This document shows positions 36,073-47,542 of a stretch of 64,000 bases of DNA, piece by piece. The notes beneath the pieces are model-generated. The model was not told where the DNA came from. It did no database searches and saw nothing but the letters and a program-made list of their open reading frames with translations. Each line of letters starts with the position of its first letter. Positions within the stretch are counted from its first letter, which is position 1. This stretch comes from Artemisia argyi (Eukaryota > Streptophyta > Magnoliopsida > Asterales > Asteraceae). The DNA is taken from positions 126,867,796 through 126,931,795 of the forward strand of contig CM060692.1 in the NCBI GenBank assembly GCA_030686995.1. Direction: 5' to 3'. The position numbers were made by a program, and so were the translations under genes.

Positions 36073-37494
36073 TGATGTGTGGGATTGCACCTACGCAAAA
36101 GGTTTTACCTCTCAAGGGACCTCAAGAGGCTTGCAATCCCCACCAGGCAGTGTACCTGACCGATGTAGTATAGTGTAGTGGCAAGTACCGGGGGATTGAT
36201 CGTTCTCTTGGGGATTAGTGTCGTTAGGATCAAAACTTAATTAAACTAGGTCTAGAGTTGAGGGATGATTCTTTTTGTATTTTTATAGTTTTTTAGAAAG
36301 CAAGTAAAAATCTCGGGTTTTGGAAGAGTGGGGGGAATAGTTTCTATTCAACTAACCTAAATAACTACAAATGCAATAAAATAAATAACAAGAAAGTAAA
36401 TTTGGAGAAAAACAATAGTGAGAGAAACGTGTTTACTTAGATTTCACTATTCCCTAGCTATCTTTTACCAGTTTATTAGTTTGTAACAATTGCGTGGATG
36501 ACGGGTTATATTCCTTAATACCATTCGTAGGGCCGTGTACGATCTTCCCTAACTCTATAAGCTTATACCTCTTTCTATGTCGAGCCGACTATTAGCTCCT
36601 AACATGGCCTCCTTAGTAGCTACTCATGCATTAAATATAACCAATTAATCATAGTACACATCCAATCATGTTTCTTAAGACGTTCAAGCATGTTACCAAT
36701 TGGAAGTCTGACAGTTTTCTTAAGCCTAACATCGATATCATTCATCCAATACAATTAATAACAAACAACCAACCAATAATCAATAGCTAGGTTTCATTAC
36801 ATCTAAGCAAACACAAAGAAAACCTAGCCTAGCATGTTAAAGTAAAGACAAGCATCAGATAGAATCAAACAACACATAGACATATTGAATAATTATTGGA
36901 TGACTTATCTTTATTAAAACATGGATGATAAAAGGGTGAAAAAGCCTATAAAATTCGACCTAAGGTTTCTCCAAAAGTTCTCCCAAAAGTCTCTTTAAAA
37001 TTCTCCTCCCCAATACACGAAAATTAGAAAACTATATATAGATTTTGTCACTGACGGCATCACGTGTAGATTCTGACGCCGTCAACTCGCTGCCAAAGAA
37101 ATCCTCGTATTGCCTAAATCCAGATCTGACACCGTCATGTATTAATCTTCTCATGGCCTTCTCTTGAAAATTACACGTGACGGCCTTGGTGACGTCATCG
37201 TGCTTTAAATTTCCAAAAACATTCTTGTGCGTCTCGTTATACTTTTTATCCACCTCTTTGCCATAACGTGATGCCTTCACATGCAATACGTGACGCCGTC
37301 AAGTACAATTTCCAGCTTGATTTGGAGACTTTGCCATTTTCTTCACTTTTCGCTCCAAACTACTTCATTTTCCAGATTTCTTCTCCAAAATACCTAAAAT
37401 GACAAAAGTAACGATTTAGGGCATTATATAATCAAATAATCTCGACTTAGGGCTTAAATGACCCCCTAAAAGCGGTACAATTTTCATCTCATCA
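36073..37494 (-). repeat. Gypsy 1 LTR, right (5' LTR of the minus-strand element)
   Basis: 1422 bp, TGATGTGTGGG...TCTCATCA, longer than the left LTR by an internal block near 36434-36530. A TATATATAG box on the minus strand lies near 37032-37040, and TGACG/CGTCA half-sites cluster at about 37050-37305. The minus ORF at 37032-37286 is a reading of this repeat cluster. Confidence 0.88.
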
Positions 37495-37499
37495 TTAAG
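37495..37499. repeat. Target site duplication TTAAG (right copy, gypsy element 1)
   Basis: Exact match of 18860-18864. Confidence 0.88.
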
Positions 37500-37599
37500 G
37501 TCATAAATTGCACGAGAACACACTCTAGGATAGTATTTTGGTCATTTTTGGGCTAAGTCAAACTGCACATCAATTTTGTCCAAATTTCAGGGTTTGGAG

Positions 37600-37745
37600 G
37601 ATCCGTGGATCCACAATTTTGGATATGCCCGTATTAAATACGGATCTGCACCTTGTCAAAAGTGTCAATCCGATTACCAAGGCGGACGAATCCGCAGATC
37701 CACATTTTTGGATCTGCCCGTATAAAATACGGATCCTTCGCCTTG
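37600..37745. repeat. Degenerate direct repeat with CCGTAT...ATACGG palindromes
   Basis: Two units share TTTTGGATNTGCCCGTAT followed by AAATACGGATC, each with its own short palindrome, plus GGATCC/GCAGATCC flanks. They lie in the 3' untranslated part of the SIRE-like element. The overlapping ORF at 37538-37777 is not called. Confidence 0.6.
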
Positions 37746-37980
37746 CCCAATTTCAAATCTTCGCTTTTGACTTTTAGTATTCCCACTTCTTTTCATGATC
37801 TTCCTTGTTAAACTTTAGGAAAAAACATTAAACCCAGAAAATCCAAATCCCTTATGATAAAACATTACACCATTTTTCTTTTAAATATCTACCTTTTCAT
37901 CACGAGTTACTTGCACATTTTAACTAAAAACGTGTATACTAATATTTTTACTAAATATGAGTTTATATTTTGTCATCATC

Positions 37981-37994
37981 AAAAAGGGAGAGGT
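37981..37994 (+). other. Polypurine tract of the interrupted SIRE-like element
   Basis: AAAAAGGGAGAGGT sits directly before the LTR start TGTTAGTAC. A matching tract precedes the second LTR at 39438. Confidence 0.6.
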
Positions 37995-38398
37995 TGTTAG
38001 TACAAATATCGCGTAAAAACGTTATTTATTTTTTACGGTTTCTCAATGTTTTGATATGCCAAATAAAAATTATATAACGTAAAAATAAGTAACCAAGTAT
38101 TAGTCGTAAAGTTTACATTTTCCGGAGACAATCACTTACAGTATGAATAATGTCGTTATAAATTTCGTCAAATGATCAAAGAAGCAGAATATATAAATAT
38201 TACTATGCCCATTTTAAAACAAATGTTTTTCATTAATCAAAACTAATTAGACATTTTTAATTATGTAATTAAAAATAGAATTAATTACTAAATGGAACCT
38301 TAGTCCCCAAGTCTTTGTAAAAGAAAAATCATTTGAAAAGATTTGGCCAAGTAAATGAAAAACACACTAGACAAAGGGGTGTCAACTGACGCTCCGCA
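37995..38398 (+). repeat. Partial 3' LTR of the SIRE-like element
   Basis: About 400 bp match 39438-39840 with scattered changes and small indels, up to GGGGTGTCAACTGACG. Similarity then stops abruptly and different sequence (SIRE-like 3' internal DNA) follows. The homology extends upstream of both LTR starts through the polypurine tract to about 37912 and 39354. Confidence 0.7.
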
Positions 38399-38533
38399 TA
38401 TCCGTATCAAAACCAAATCTTCCAAAACACTATCTTTGAGAAGCTCTAACTCTTCCTCCTTCAAGAAACGTCTATCCAAAACTTCACCTCACCAATAAAT
38501 GTTGGTGTACTCAAAGCACCACTATCAACCAAC

Positions 38534-38896
38534 TTGACACCTTTGGTGGCTCACTCACACACTACTCCACCTCCAAATCCATTTTTCAAAAACATGGATG
38601 ATATCCCACCTAGACCATCTCATCCTCCACCACAACCATCTTCATCACTCATTTTAGCTAGCAACCTTCTCCCTGTGTTTAACAACACTCAAGACTACCC
38701 ACCGGGATTTTCCGTGTGGTTGAACCCACCAAACCTTGAACCACAACATCCTCCATCACCAAGAGGTCCATTTGACCTCTCACCTTATGAGCGTCAAAGA
38801 CACTTACATGACATCCATTGCATGTGTTGTCACAATAACTGTGAACAATTTTCCATGCTTAGGGAAAGGGTGAACTTGATGTTCTTATACATCTAA
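38534..38896 (+). pseudogene. Pro-rich C-terminal ORF fragment before a SIRE-like 3' LTR
   Basis: 120 residues: a P/H-rich head (PPPNPFFKNMDDIPPRPSHP), a P-rich middle, and a short end with HDIHCMCCHNNCEQFS. The ORF continues in sense past a stop near 38896 as weakly similar coding-like sequence. It lies about 540 bp upstream of the polypurine tract at 39424, where SIRE-type elements carry their extra ORF. I do not recognise it as any characterised protein. Confidence 0.35.
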
Positions 38897-39870
38897 CACC
38901 ACTTTGAGGCTCCATCCTCACCACCTACCATTCCACCAAACTAGGCGTCGGCTTATTGTCAAGCCATACAATCACTTAGGACTAGTTTTTTTCTTTCAAT
39001 GTTTATTTGTATTTTTTAAGGAAGACTTGACTTTAAAGTCAAAATTTTACCTTATTTTTCTTATAATAAAATGAGGTTACTTAGTTTGTGTGTACATGTC
39101 TTGTCGTGTTCTCATATGTTGCTTGACATGTTTATGGTTGTGCATCGTGGTTGTATTGTGATTGTGATATTGTAGTGAACGTTATATTCGTGCTTGTACA
39201 CTAACTTTGTTTTGTAGCATGACTTTCCATAGCTCGATTCCTTGGTGCCCCAAACGAGGTGGAGTTTACACTGAGAGGGAGCATTTGAAAACCAATTAGT
39301 TTCCACTACGCCATTCTGCTCCTTTTTGTTTCGGAAAAGAAAAGGGAGAAATGAGTAAACTCACAACTCAAAACTTGCATACTAACATTTTTACTAAATA
39401 TGAGTTTATATTTTTCCATTATCAAAACGAGAGAGATTGTTAATACAAATATCACGTAAAAACGTTATATATTTTACGGTCTCTCAATGTTTTGATAATG
39501 CCAAATATAAAATTATATGATGTAAAAATAAGTAAACAAGTTATTAGTCGTAAAGTTTACATTCCGACGACAATCACTTAAGGTATGAATAATGTCGTTA
39601 TAAAGTTCGTCGAATGATCAAAGAACCAAAATATATAAATATTTACTAAACACATTTTAAAACAAAAGTTTTTCATTAATTAAAACTAACTAGACATTTT
39701 TACCTATGTACTTAACTAAATAAAAATTATTATTAAATAAAACCTTTGTCCCCAAGTCTTTCTAGAAGAAAATCATTTAAAAAGATTTGGCCAAACAAAT
39801 GAAAAACACACTAAACAAAGGGGTGTCAACTGACGTTCTGCGAAAGGCAGTTTTGGGACAGAATGTCCCC

Positions 39871-39879
39871 TATAAATAG
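39871..39879 (+). promoter_or_regulatory. LTR TATA box
   Basis: TATAAATAG lies 434 bp into the LTR, in a CCCC-TATAAATAG context, and is the likely start region of the element transcript. Confidence 0.55.
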
Positions 39880-40458
39880 TGAACTCACTTTTCTTTCAAC
39901 TAATGATTTTAATCAATTTTCTATAAATTCTCTCAATCACACTTACTCTCTAACATTCATAAAACACTCTTTGATCATCCAACTTGCCTTATAACACATT
40001 TAAAGTGATTCATTGATTTCCACTTTGATCTTAAGTGAAGAACACGAGAAGATCTCCAAGCTTCTTAGCGTTATATTTTTTTTGTTAGTGTGTTGTATAT
40101 ACATTGTTGTGTAACCTTGTATATCATTGTTGTGTCTTCATACCTCACCATCATACACCAAAGTTGTTAGTCATCACCTTACACCACATAGAGTGATCGG
40201 TTAGTATTTTAGGCCTTAAAATACATTGAGTGATACGATTGGTCTTGCCTTGGGAAAAGACTCGATATTTAGCTTTGTATGGTAATGAAGTAAAGCGACG
40301 TTGTAAGGTTCCCTCCGCTGAAAGGGAGCTTGTTGATATAGTGCTTACGAACTCTTGAGTTGGGTACTCGAGGAGTGGAGTAGAGCGAGGAAGAAGCTTT
40401 GTGCCGAACCACTATAAATCACAGTGTCTTTGGTTTGCTTTTTACATATTGTTTATTG

Positions 40459-40460
<2 letters not shown>

Positions 40461-40534
<74 letters not shown>
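40461..40534. repeat. (TA)n microsatellite in the LTR
   Basis: 37 uninterrupted TA units. The ORF translating it (40399-40581) is an artefact. Confidence 0.97.
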
Positions 40535-40536
<2 letters not shown>

Positions 40537-40638
40537 CATGTCATGATTTTACATCAAGCAAACGAATCTAATAGTTTTTAAAAAGGCATAAAAACGGTAA
40601 AAACTATTCAACCCCCCCCCCCCCCCCCAAAAAAAAAA

Positions 40639-43201
40639 TTTTCCATAGGGAGATATAAAGATCTGGGACAAACCTATATTTCCTTAGAGGCAAGATAGTT
40701 TGGTACATGGAGTGGGTAGATCTTGAGTTGGTGTGAACAAATTAAGAAGCTAAGTGACTTAAAAGATTTGAAGTCTAGGATTTCAAATTAGGAAACACGC
40801 TACTACATCGGTTTTAGAGGCTTGTACTGAAGTTCTCATGGACTTAGTAGAATCAGTAACAAGGTCACAGTTCTTATTTGTTAGATAATTTCATTTTACT
40901 TAAATGTAAAAAGAATGAAGTGCATCATTGAATACTAAGTTCGAGTATGTTGTGATTTAGCTAAGTCTAGAAATAATTCAGTATGGTTAAATCACTGGTA
41001 TTGGACTCACTTGGATTCATTGACATGAAGACAATAATAAATAAATTAAGAAGTAAGGCTCAATTGTCCTGAGGTAGGATTAGTCAAAAAGATTAAAGTT
41101 GTGATTTCTTCCAAAACTTTCATATATGAGCTAAATTAATAGCCCGAAATCAGAAGTAATGTCGTAGACTCGTGCAAATTGGATGAGAAATTACTATGAG
41201 ATTTCATTAGGCATGATTTAAATATGTGAATGAAAGAATTTCATTCTAGAAGGGTTCATAGCTAGTTATCATGGATGGATACCAAAATAAGTTGAACAGG
41301 TATTGTGAAAGCTATGATACTGCGAGGAGCGTATCAAGTTTCACATGCATTGTGGGTGCGGGGAAAATGTTGGACGTGACCAAGAGAAGCTACCACATGG
41401 CTTAATCATTTAATGGTGTTCTCGGACTGTGGCATACTATCCCAATGATCTAAGGTGTTAGGTCATTTACTTTTGTCTTTCACTGGATTTTCGCTTAGTT
41501 CCCAGATTCCGTGAAAGCGTAATGATGTGTGCTAATGTTGGCTTCAGTGGGAGGTAAGAAAAAATAATTTAGTGATCGAAATGACAATTTGCAACTCCAA
41601 GTTGAAATACACCGGAGATGATATTTTTTTCGGGCCCCTTGCTTTGAGACGATTTGTGAGACCATGACCATGCGAGACGCGTCTGAGAACACTATAGGAG
41701 GAAAATCATTCACGGTAACAAGAAAGGACGAAATTATTACAAGATTAACATATCCATGTCTGGTACTTTTTGAAATATCACAAAGTGCAAAAAGATATAG
41801 TCATATACCTAAACTTAGTTGAGGTGTTGCTGGAGTTTTTTTAAATCACTACTTGGGTATTGAATCGGTTTATGTGATTTCTGTACTTCAATGTTTTGCT
41901 AGTAACCTCTTGGCACTTTGAGAGTGGTTCTCATGTTTTTGCTTTGCACAAGTGGGAGTCTAAAAGGATTAGTGTGCAAACAACAACATCTCTTACAGTT
42001 GGTCTTCATAGAAATATCGAAGGGTAACATCGGTGCACACTAAAAGGAACACACAAGCTGAAATGAGTAAAGAGTGACGAAATGAAATGGATATGAAGAT
42101 GAACTTAGAATATGACAATATTCTCATAGAGGGGTAAAACGGTAATTAACCAAGGCGTACATATTTATCTGGGATAAATATATTAAGCACATAAAAGGTG
42201 AAATTATAACCCTATGGGGTTATATGGTCGGCCGAATATCACTATGGGATAAGGAGGGGTTAGGTTTGGCATATTTTCAAACTTATATACTTAGGGATAA
42301 TTATAGGGAATCCTAGTTGTTCTAAAATGTTCTTTGGTACCGTATAAGTACCAAGGCATCCTAAACTAGAATTCATTCACTCCTCCCTTAACCCTAACTA
42401 GAAATCTCCCATCCCCTCTCTCTATTCGTCGAACTTAGGGTTTGGCAAACCCTAAGTCGACCGGTCGATATGTAGTTGACTTTACTCATGTTTGTACGCT
42501 CATAAGTTGCAGTTCTACTTGTGCAATAGTGGTGGATACTTGATGCAACCCAAGTGGAGATTCTTCCTATAATCCCTTTATATCGATCGCATAAGGAAGC
42601 ATCAAGAAGAAGAAAGCGATTTCGTGCACGCAACTCATTGCAAATAAGAGGAGCTTACATTTTGAAGGAACAAGTAAGTAGCTCTATAAGCTTTATATGT
42701 GTTAGGGTTATGTTATATCACTGATTAAGAGATCCGCTATCAGGAGTTTGGTATGCATGGCATGTATGTGTTTAGTTTTTGATGTGCATAGTTTATAGGT
42801 CATGCTGGTGACCACCAATACCCTACAATCGCACTCATATATTAACATTTTATGTAATAATATTTTCGACGTTAAATAACTTTACAACAGAATGACATTT
42901 TACGTTCTAGATCATGTTAATGTTTAACCGGTTTGACTCGATTGAATGTCAAAAATGATTAATCATGACCCGATCCACAAAGAACAACTTATTTAATTTC
43001 AACAGCCTAAAACGCTTCGATTTCGGGTGACAAATAAACCACCCACCCCATAATGAGTACTTTAAAGTATCAAACTAACTAATATGAACCGCTCTGGTAC
43101 ACCCTACAGATGATTATAACTAATTATTAATTCATTTCATTTTGCAAAAGATGGAAGATCATTATCACTTTGTGTAGAGTGCGCAACAGCACAACACAAG
43201 A
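40639..43201. other. Unassigned sequence with no gene seen
   Basis: No recognisable coding sequence, LTR pair or terminal repeat. A strong hairpin lies at 42428-42461. Short ORFs (41495-41713 and 42394-42633 on the minus strand) have no protein pattern. Texture around 42100-43000 resembles LTR sequence but no partner is in the window. Confidence 0.4.
42428..42461. other. Perfect-arm hairpin
   Basis: GTCGAACTTAGGGTTTG and its near-perfect inverted partner CAAACCCTAAGTCGAC are separated by one or two bases. Confidence 0.75.
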
Positions 43202-43212
43202 CCCTTATTTTT

Positions 43213-43399
43213 TTTTAACGATAAATTATTAAGAAAAGGACGCCCGAAGGCAAAGTACAAGAAAAAGCACAAAACAACATGGCAAATAGGACACATCCCT
43301 ACTTTGCTAGTTTTGGCTCAACAATTCATGGCCATGGACAATACCCCATGCTAACATGCAATTACAAATAACCTCTATAATTCATGGCCATGGTCAAAG
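43213..43399 (-). mobile_element. 5'-truncated LINE (L1-type) fragment
   Basis: The minus strand ends with TTCTTAATAATTTATCGTT and a short poly-A, preceded by CTTTGCCTTCGGGCGTCC, which is like plant L1 3' tails. Direct repeats CCCTTATTTTT at 43202-43212 and 43400-43410 look like its target duplication. A 14-base AATTCATGGCCATG repeat occurs twice inside. No reverse transcriptase remains. Confidence 0.6.
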
Positions 43400-43619
43400 C
43401 CCTTATTTTTATGGGGCCCCTAAGTTTTTTAGCACTAGGGCTAATATGTTCTGGTTTTCAGCTCAAATCTAACGAAAAGGGGTTCAATGTTCTTCGATTT
43501 TGGTATTAATATGTTAATCTTATTGTTCAAGTGATTTAAACATGAAAAAAAATCGAACCATGGAGTATTTGAAAAGACTGAAAATGAGGCATGATGCAGG
43601 GAGTATTCGATTTTGGTAT

Positions 43620-45032
43620 TAATACGTAGGGATTGCACCAGGCTTTACCTCTCGAGGGATCTCGAGAAGCTTACAACCCCCACCAGGCAGTGTACCTGAT
43701 CGATGCAGTATAGTATAATGACAAGTACCGAGGGATTGATCGTTCAGCTAGGAATAGTGTCGCTAGGATTATAAAACCTAAATACTAGTTCTAGAGATGA
43801 GAGATGATTCTTTTTGTATTTTTATATTTTTTTGAAAGCAAATAAAAATCTCGGGTTTGAAGGATTTGGGCGGAATTAGTTGCTAGTCAACTAACCCAAT
43901 ACTAAAGATGCAATCAAAATAAAATACTAAAAATGAAAATAAAACTAAATTAAACTAAGGTTGTGAGCAATAACTGGAGAAATGTGTTTACTTAGATTTC
44001 ACTACTCCCTAGATATCTTTTACACGTTAATTACTTGTTATAGTTGCGTGGATGACGGATTGTATTCCTTAATACCATTCATGGGGTGGCATACCTAACT
44101 CCCCAATCCTATGAGTGCCTACTTCACTCCTATGTCGAGCCGGCTAAGAAGCTCCTAACATGGGATCATTAGAATTTACTCATTCATTAAATACAACCAA
44201 TAAAACCTAGTACACATCGGTTCATGTTTCCTAAGACGTTCAAGCATGTTACCAATTGGAGATCTGCCAGTTTTCTTAAGCCTAACATTGAAATCATTCA
44301 TCCAATACAACCATAAACAAGTAATCAACACATAATCAACATCTAGGTTTCATTAGATCTAAGCAAACACAAGATAAATCTAGCCTAGCATGGTGGAATC
44401 AAGACAAGCACAAGATAAAGACAACCAACACATAGACATATTAATTGAATTAAAAGAATACTTATCTCAATAACACATGTAAGGGTTCAAGGGCTGAAAA
44501 CCATTGAAAAAGCTGTAAAATACGTATATGGTTCGGCCTTAGGGTTTCTCCAAACTTGTTCCTCTCTAATGAATAAAAATTAGAAAACTATATATAGATA
44601 TAAGAGGCTGACGGCGTCAAGAACAACCTTGTGACGCCGTCATCTCGCCGCCAAAATAATTCTCGGACTGCCTTGATCTACATCTGACGCCGTCATGTTA
44701 TCCACTTTTGCAGGCCGTCACACATTGAACTCTTGACGCTCTACTTTGTGACGCCTTCATTTCTGTACTGGGTCGTCATGATCTTTACTCTTGACGCCGT
44801 CAGGATAGTACTCTTGACGCCGTCACACACTGTTCCCAGCTTGGAAAATTAAGTCTTTGGCGTTTTCTTCACTTTAATGCTCCAAAAACGTCTGAATTGC
44901 TTCCTTTTCCAGATTTCACTACCAAAGTACCTAAAATCACAAAAGGAACGATTTAGGGCAATATTTGATCAAATAAATTCAATTCCGGGCTTAAATGACC
45001 CCCCTAAAAGTGGTTCATTTTTCGCCTCATCA
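43620..45032 (-). repeat. Gypsy 2 LTR, left (3' LTR)
   Basis: 1413 bp, differing from the right LTR by few substitutions. It starts TAATACGTAGGG where the partner has TGATACGTAGGG. It holds at least six TGACG/CGTCA elements at about 44610-44825 and a TATATATAG box at 44590 on the minus strand. Confidence 0.88.
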
Positions 45033-45638
45033 TATACCCTTACACTTGAGATTTGCTTGTCCTCAAGCAAATGCGCTTTTATTCTAATCAAAATACAAGT
45101 TAGGGGTCATTTAACACTAATATAAAAGTAATTACAACAAATAATCGTTCCACTAAAGTCCAAAGACAAGCACGGAGGTCATATACTAGCACCTCACAAA
45201 TAGTGTTTAGATACTCACATCTCTCGGGTGTAATAAAGTATAAATTACAATGTGGAAACGGAAAATATCTCTCACTACCTGTCATAGCAAAATAGATTAC
45301 CATAGGCTTGGGAAAGGATCAAACCTCCACCACATGGCGTAAGCACCTAGGATAAACTATCAAAGAGGTCTTTTAAAAGGGTTGTAACGTTAGGTGTAGG
45401 GATATGAAATACACGGTTTTGTTGGATATAGGCAGTCTTTATTGGTGGCGAGTTAACAATCATGGTTAATTACATGTACAATGTGGCGTTGCTAAGCCAA
45501 GACTAGACTCGACTTAAGCTAATAAATGAAAAATAACAAAAACATAAAATAAACATAGAATGAAACGGGATGGTAGTCCGTATGTTTTTTTCTCTTTTCT
45601 TTTTTTCTATATTTTTTTTTCTTTTTCTTGATTTTTTC

Positions 45639-45689
<51 letters not shown>

Positions 45690-47542
45690 ATACACTCTTA
45701 CCCTACCATCCAAAATAATACATCATAGGGAATGAAAATTCCCTTACACTTGAATCTTTACATACTTTACAATAAACTAATCTAATGACTCGAATTAAGA
45801 AAATCAAAACACTTGGAGCACTTTTAAGATTAACGTACATATGGGGTAATAAATGATGTTCTTCCCCATTAATCCATAAAATAAGTACTTTACCCATGAG
45901 TCCCAATCGTCCCAAAACAATATGTACAATGATATGACTCGACTTAGCAACCATGTAATCAATTAGAATGTTAACTTAGGGTTTAACAAATAACAATAAT
46001 GCACTAAAAATGAGCGCATACACGGAAGGCTAAGGCAATTTGGTTGTACATTTAAGTAGGGTGTAACAAATTCTTCCTTTAAGTAAAATGCTTAAAGTTA
46101 GAAATGAAAAGATAAGCTCGGAGGGGTGTACTAGGGGTATCGTGTACTAAAAATGAGTACAACACTAAGGGTGTGGGAAAAATTAGTTGACTTAACTAGC
46201 CAAGTAATATGACTTAAATGGTCAAGTAATTATGATACGGGTTTAACACAAGGGTGATCCTAATGCCTCTTATCATGTAGTAAATCCTACCACGCGAATG
46301 TAGTCTCACTAGCGGTCTCGGGATGCATCACTAACGCAAGTTCTAGAATCTAAATGCTACCGGTACACTCATAAGCACTAATAGTAAATGCTTTTCCTAT
46401 CAAATCTAAAGGCGAACCTCACATATTTGGGTGGAAAATTTTTCTGAAAGTACGGTTGTGTGCTAGTCATACAATCTCCTATCCATGAGACGCTTGCTAT
46501 GGCTAAAGTTTCACTCCTAAATGTTGTAAAAAAAAAATTAAATTTGGCACTAAAATTACACTAACAAGTATTTCTCATAGTTTTATTACACATCTACTAT
46601 CAAACAAAAAAACTCAAGTGAAAGTGTATTTGTAAGGTATCATCATTTTACCCTCCCCTTACACTTAGGATGAACATTGTCCCCAATGTTCAAGTAAAGA
46701 ATGTAAAAGTAAAATAAGTAAAACAAATGAAATCAAATACTCCCCTGATTCGCTCGGTATGGATAATAAGGTGGTCAGGTTAAATCTTCCTCCAAGAAAA
46801 TGAACAATCAAAGCTTCCCTTCCAGAAAAATAAATCATCTTCTTGTCATACATAACCTGTAAATCCTGAGAAAACAAACAAAGGAACCTCGCATAAAATC
46901 GGCGGAAATCTACATAAGTTACTAAATCCTATAAAACAAAATAAGATATAATGCTTGTGGAATGAAGTTTGCAGATTTCCTGGAGATTATAAAACTTAAT
47001 AATTCAGCAAAAACTTTAAGACTCCGTTAGAAAAACAAAACTGGTAAAATTTCCAGATTTTTACACGTGACGCCGTTAAGAGCAAACTCATGACGCTGTC
47101 AGAAGTGACCTGCAGAAATTCTTATGTTAAGTTTCCGGAAAATTTCTGGAAAAACTTGGTCCTACTTCCTGGAAAATCCTGCAAAACTTCATTATGACTC
47201 GATACAAGCATTTGACTCTAACAAATACGAATATACATGTTCACTTAATATTGTGGAGAATCATGATTGGTTTGTTTCTTAAAAACATATTTGGGGTTTC
47301 CCCTTACACTTACCTTTTGCAAAAATACCTTTAGGTGAAATTAAGACTAGGCCAAAACAACAAAGTAAAGTATTTCCACTTTTTTAGTTTAGAAACATGA
47401 TCTACCAACAATAAAAATAAAGCATGCTTACGGAAGCAAATAACTAACAAACAAAATAAAATCACACAAAGCATGGGTTGCCTCCCAAGAAGCGCTTTTC
47501 TTTATTTACGAGTCTTGTAGCTAGACTCAAGGTCATGGGTTA
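45033..47542 (-). other. Gypsy 2 3' non-coding region
   Basis: Aligns in order with 20201-23774 of gypsy 1 but with one copy of the 1 kb unit. It contains poly-T at 45641-45687. Minus ORFs at 45503-45713 (poly-K), 45703-45954 and 46665-46877 are readings of non-coding sequence. Confidence 0.75.
45641..45687. repeat. Poly-T tract of 47 bases
   Basis: Occupies the position of the ATT microsatellite of gypsy 1, flanked by the same TTTTTCTTGATTTTTTC and GCATACACTCTTACCC sequences. Confidence 0.97.

Larger units (their letters stand above)
39438..40628 (+). repeat. 3' LTR of a second SIRE-like Copia end
   Basis: Starts TGTTAATAC after a purine tract (39424-39437). It contains a TATA box TATAAATAG (39871-39879) and a (TA)n run (40461-40534), and closes with ACTATTCAA plus a run of 17 C. 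Plant Copia LTRs often end in TATTCA-poly-C; the terminal bases after it are lost or altered, since poly-A and unrelated sequence follow. Confidence 0.65.

Noticed and set aside
45503..45713. Poly-lysine ORFs
   Set aside because: They are readings of the 47-base poly-T tract on the opposite strand.
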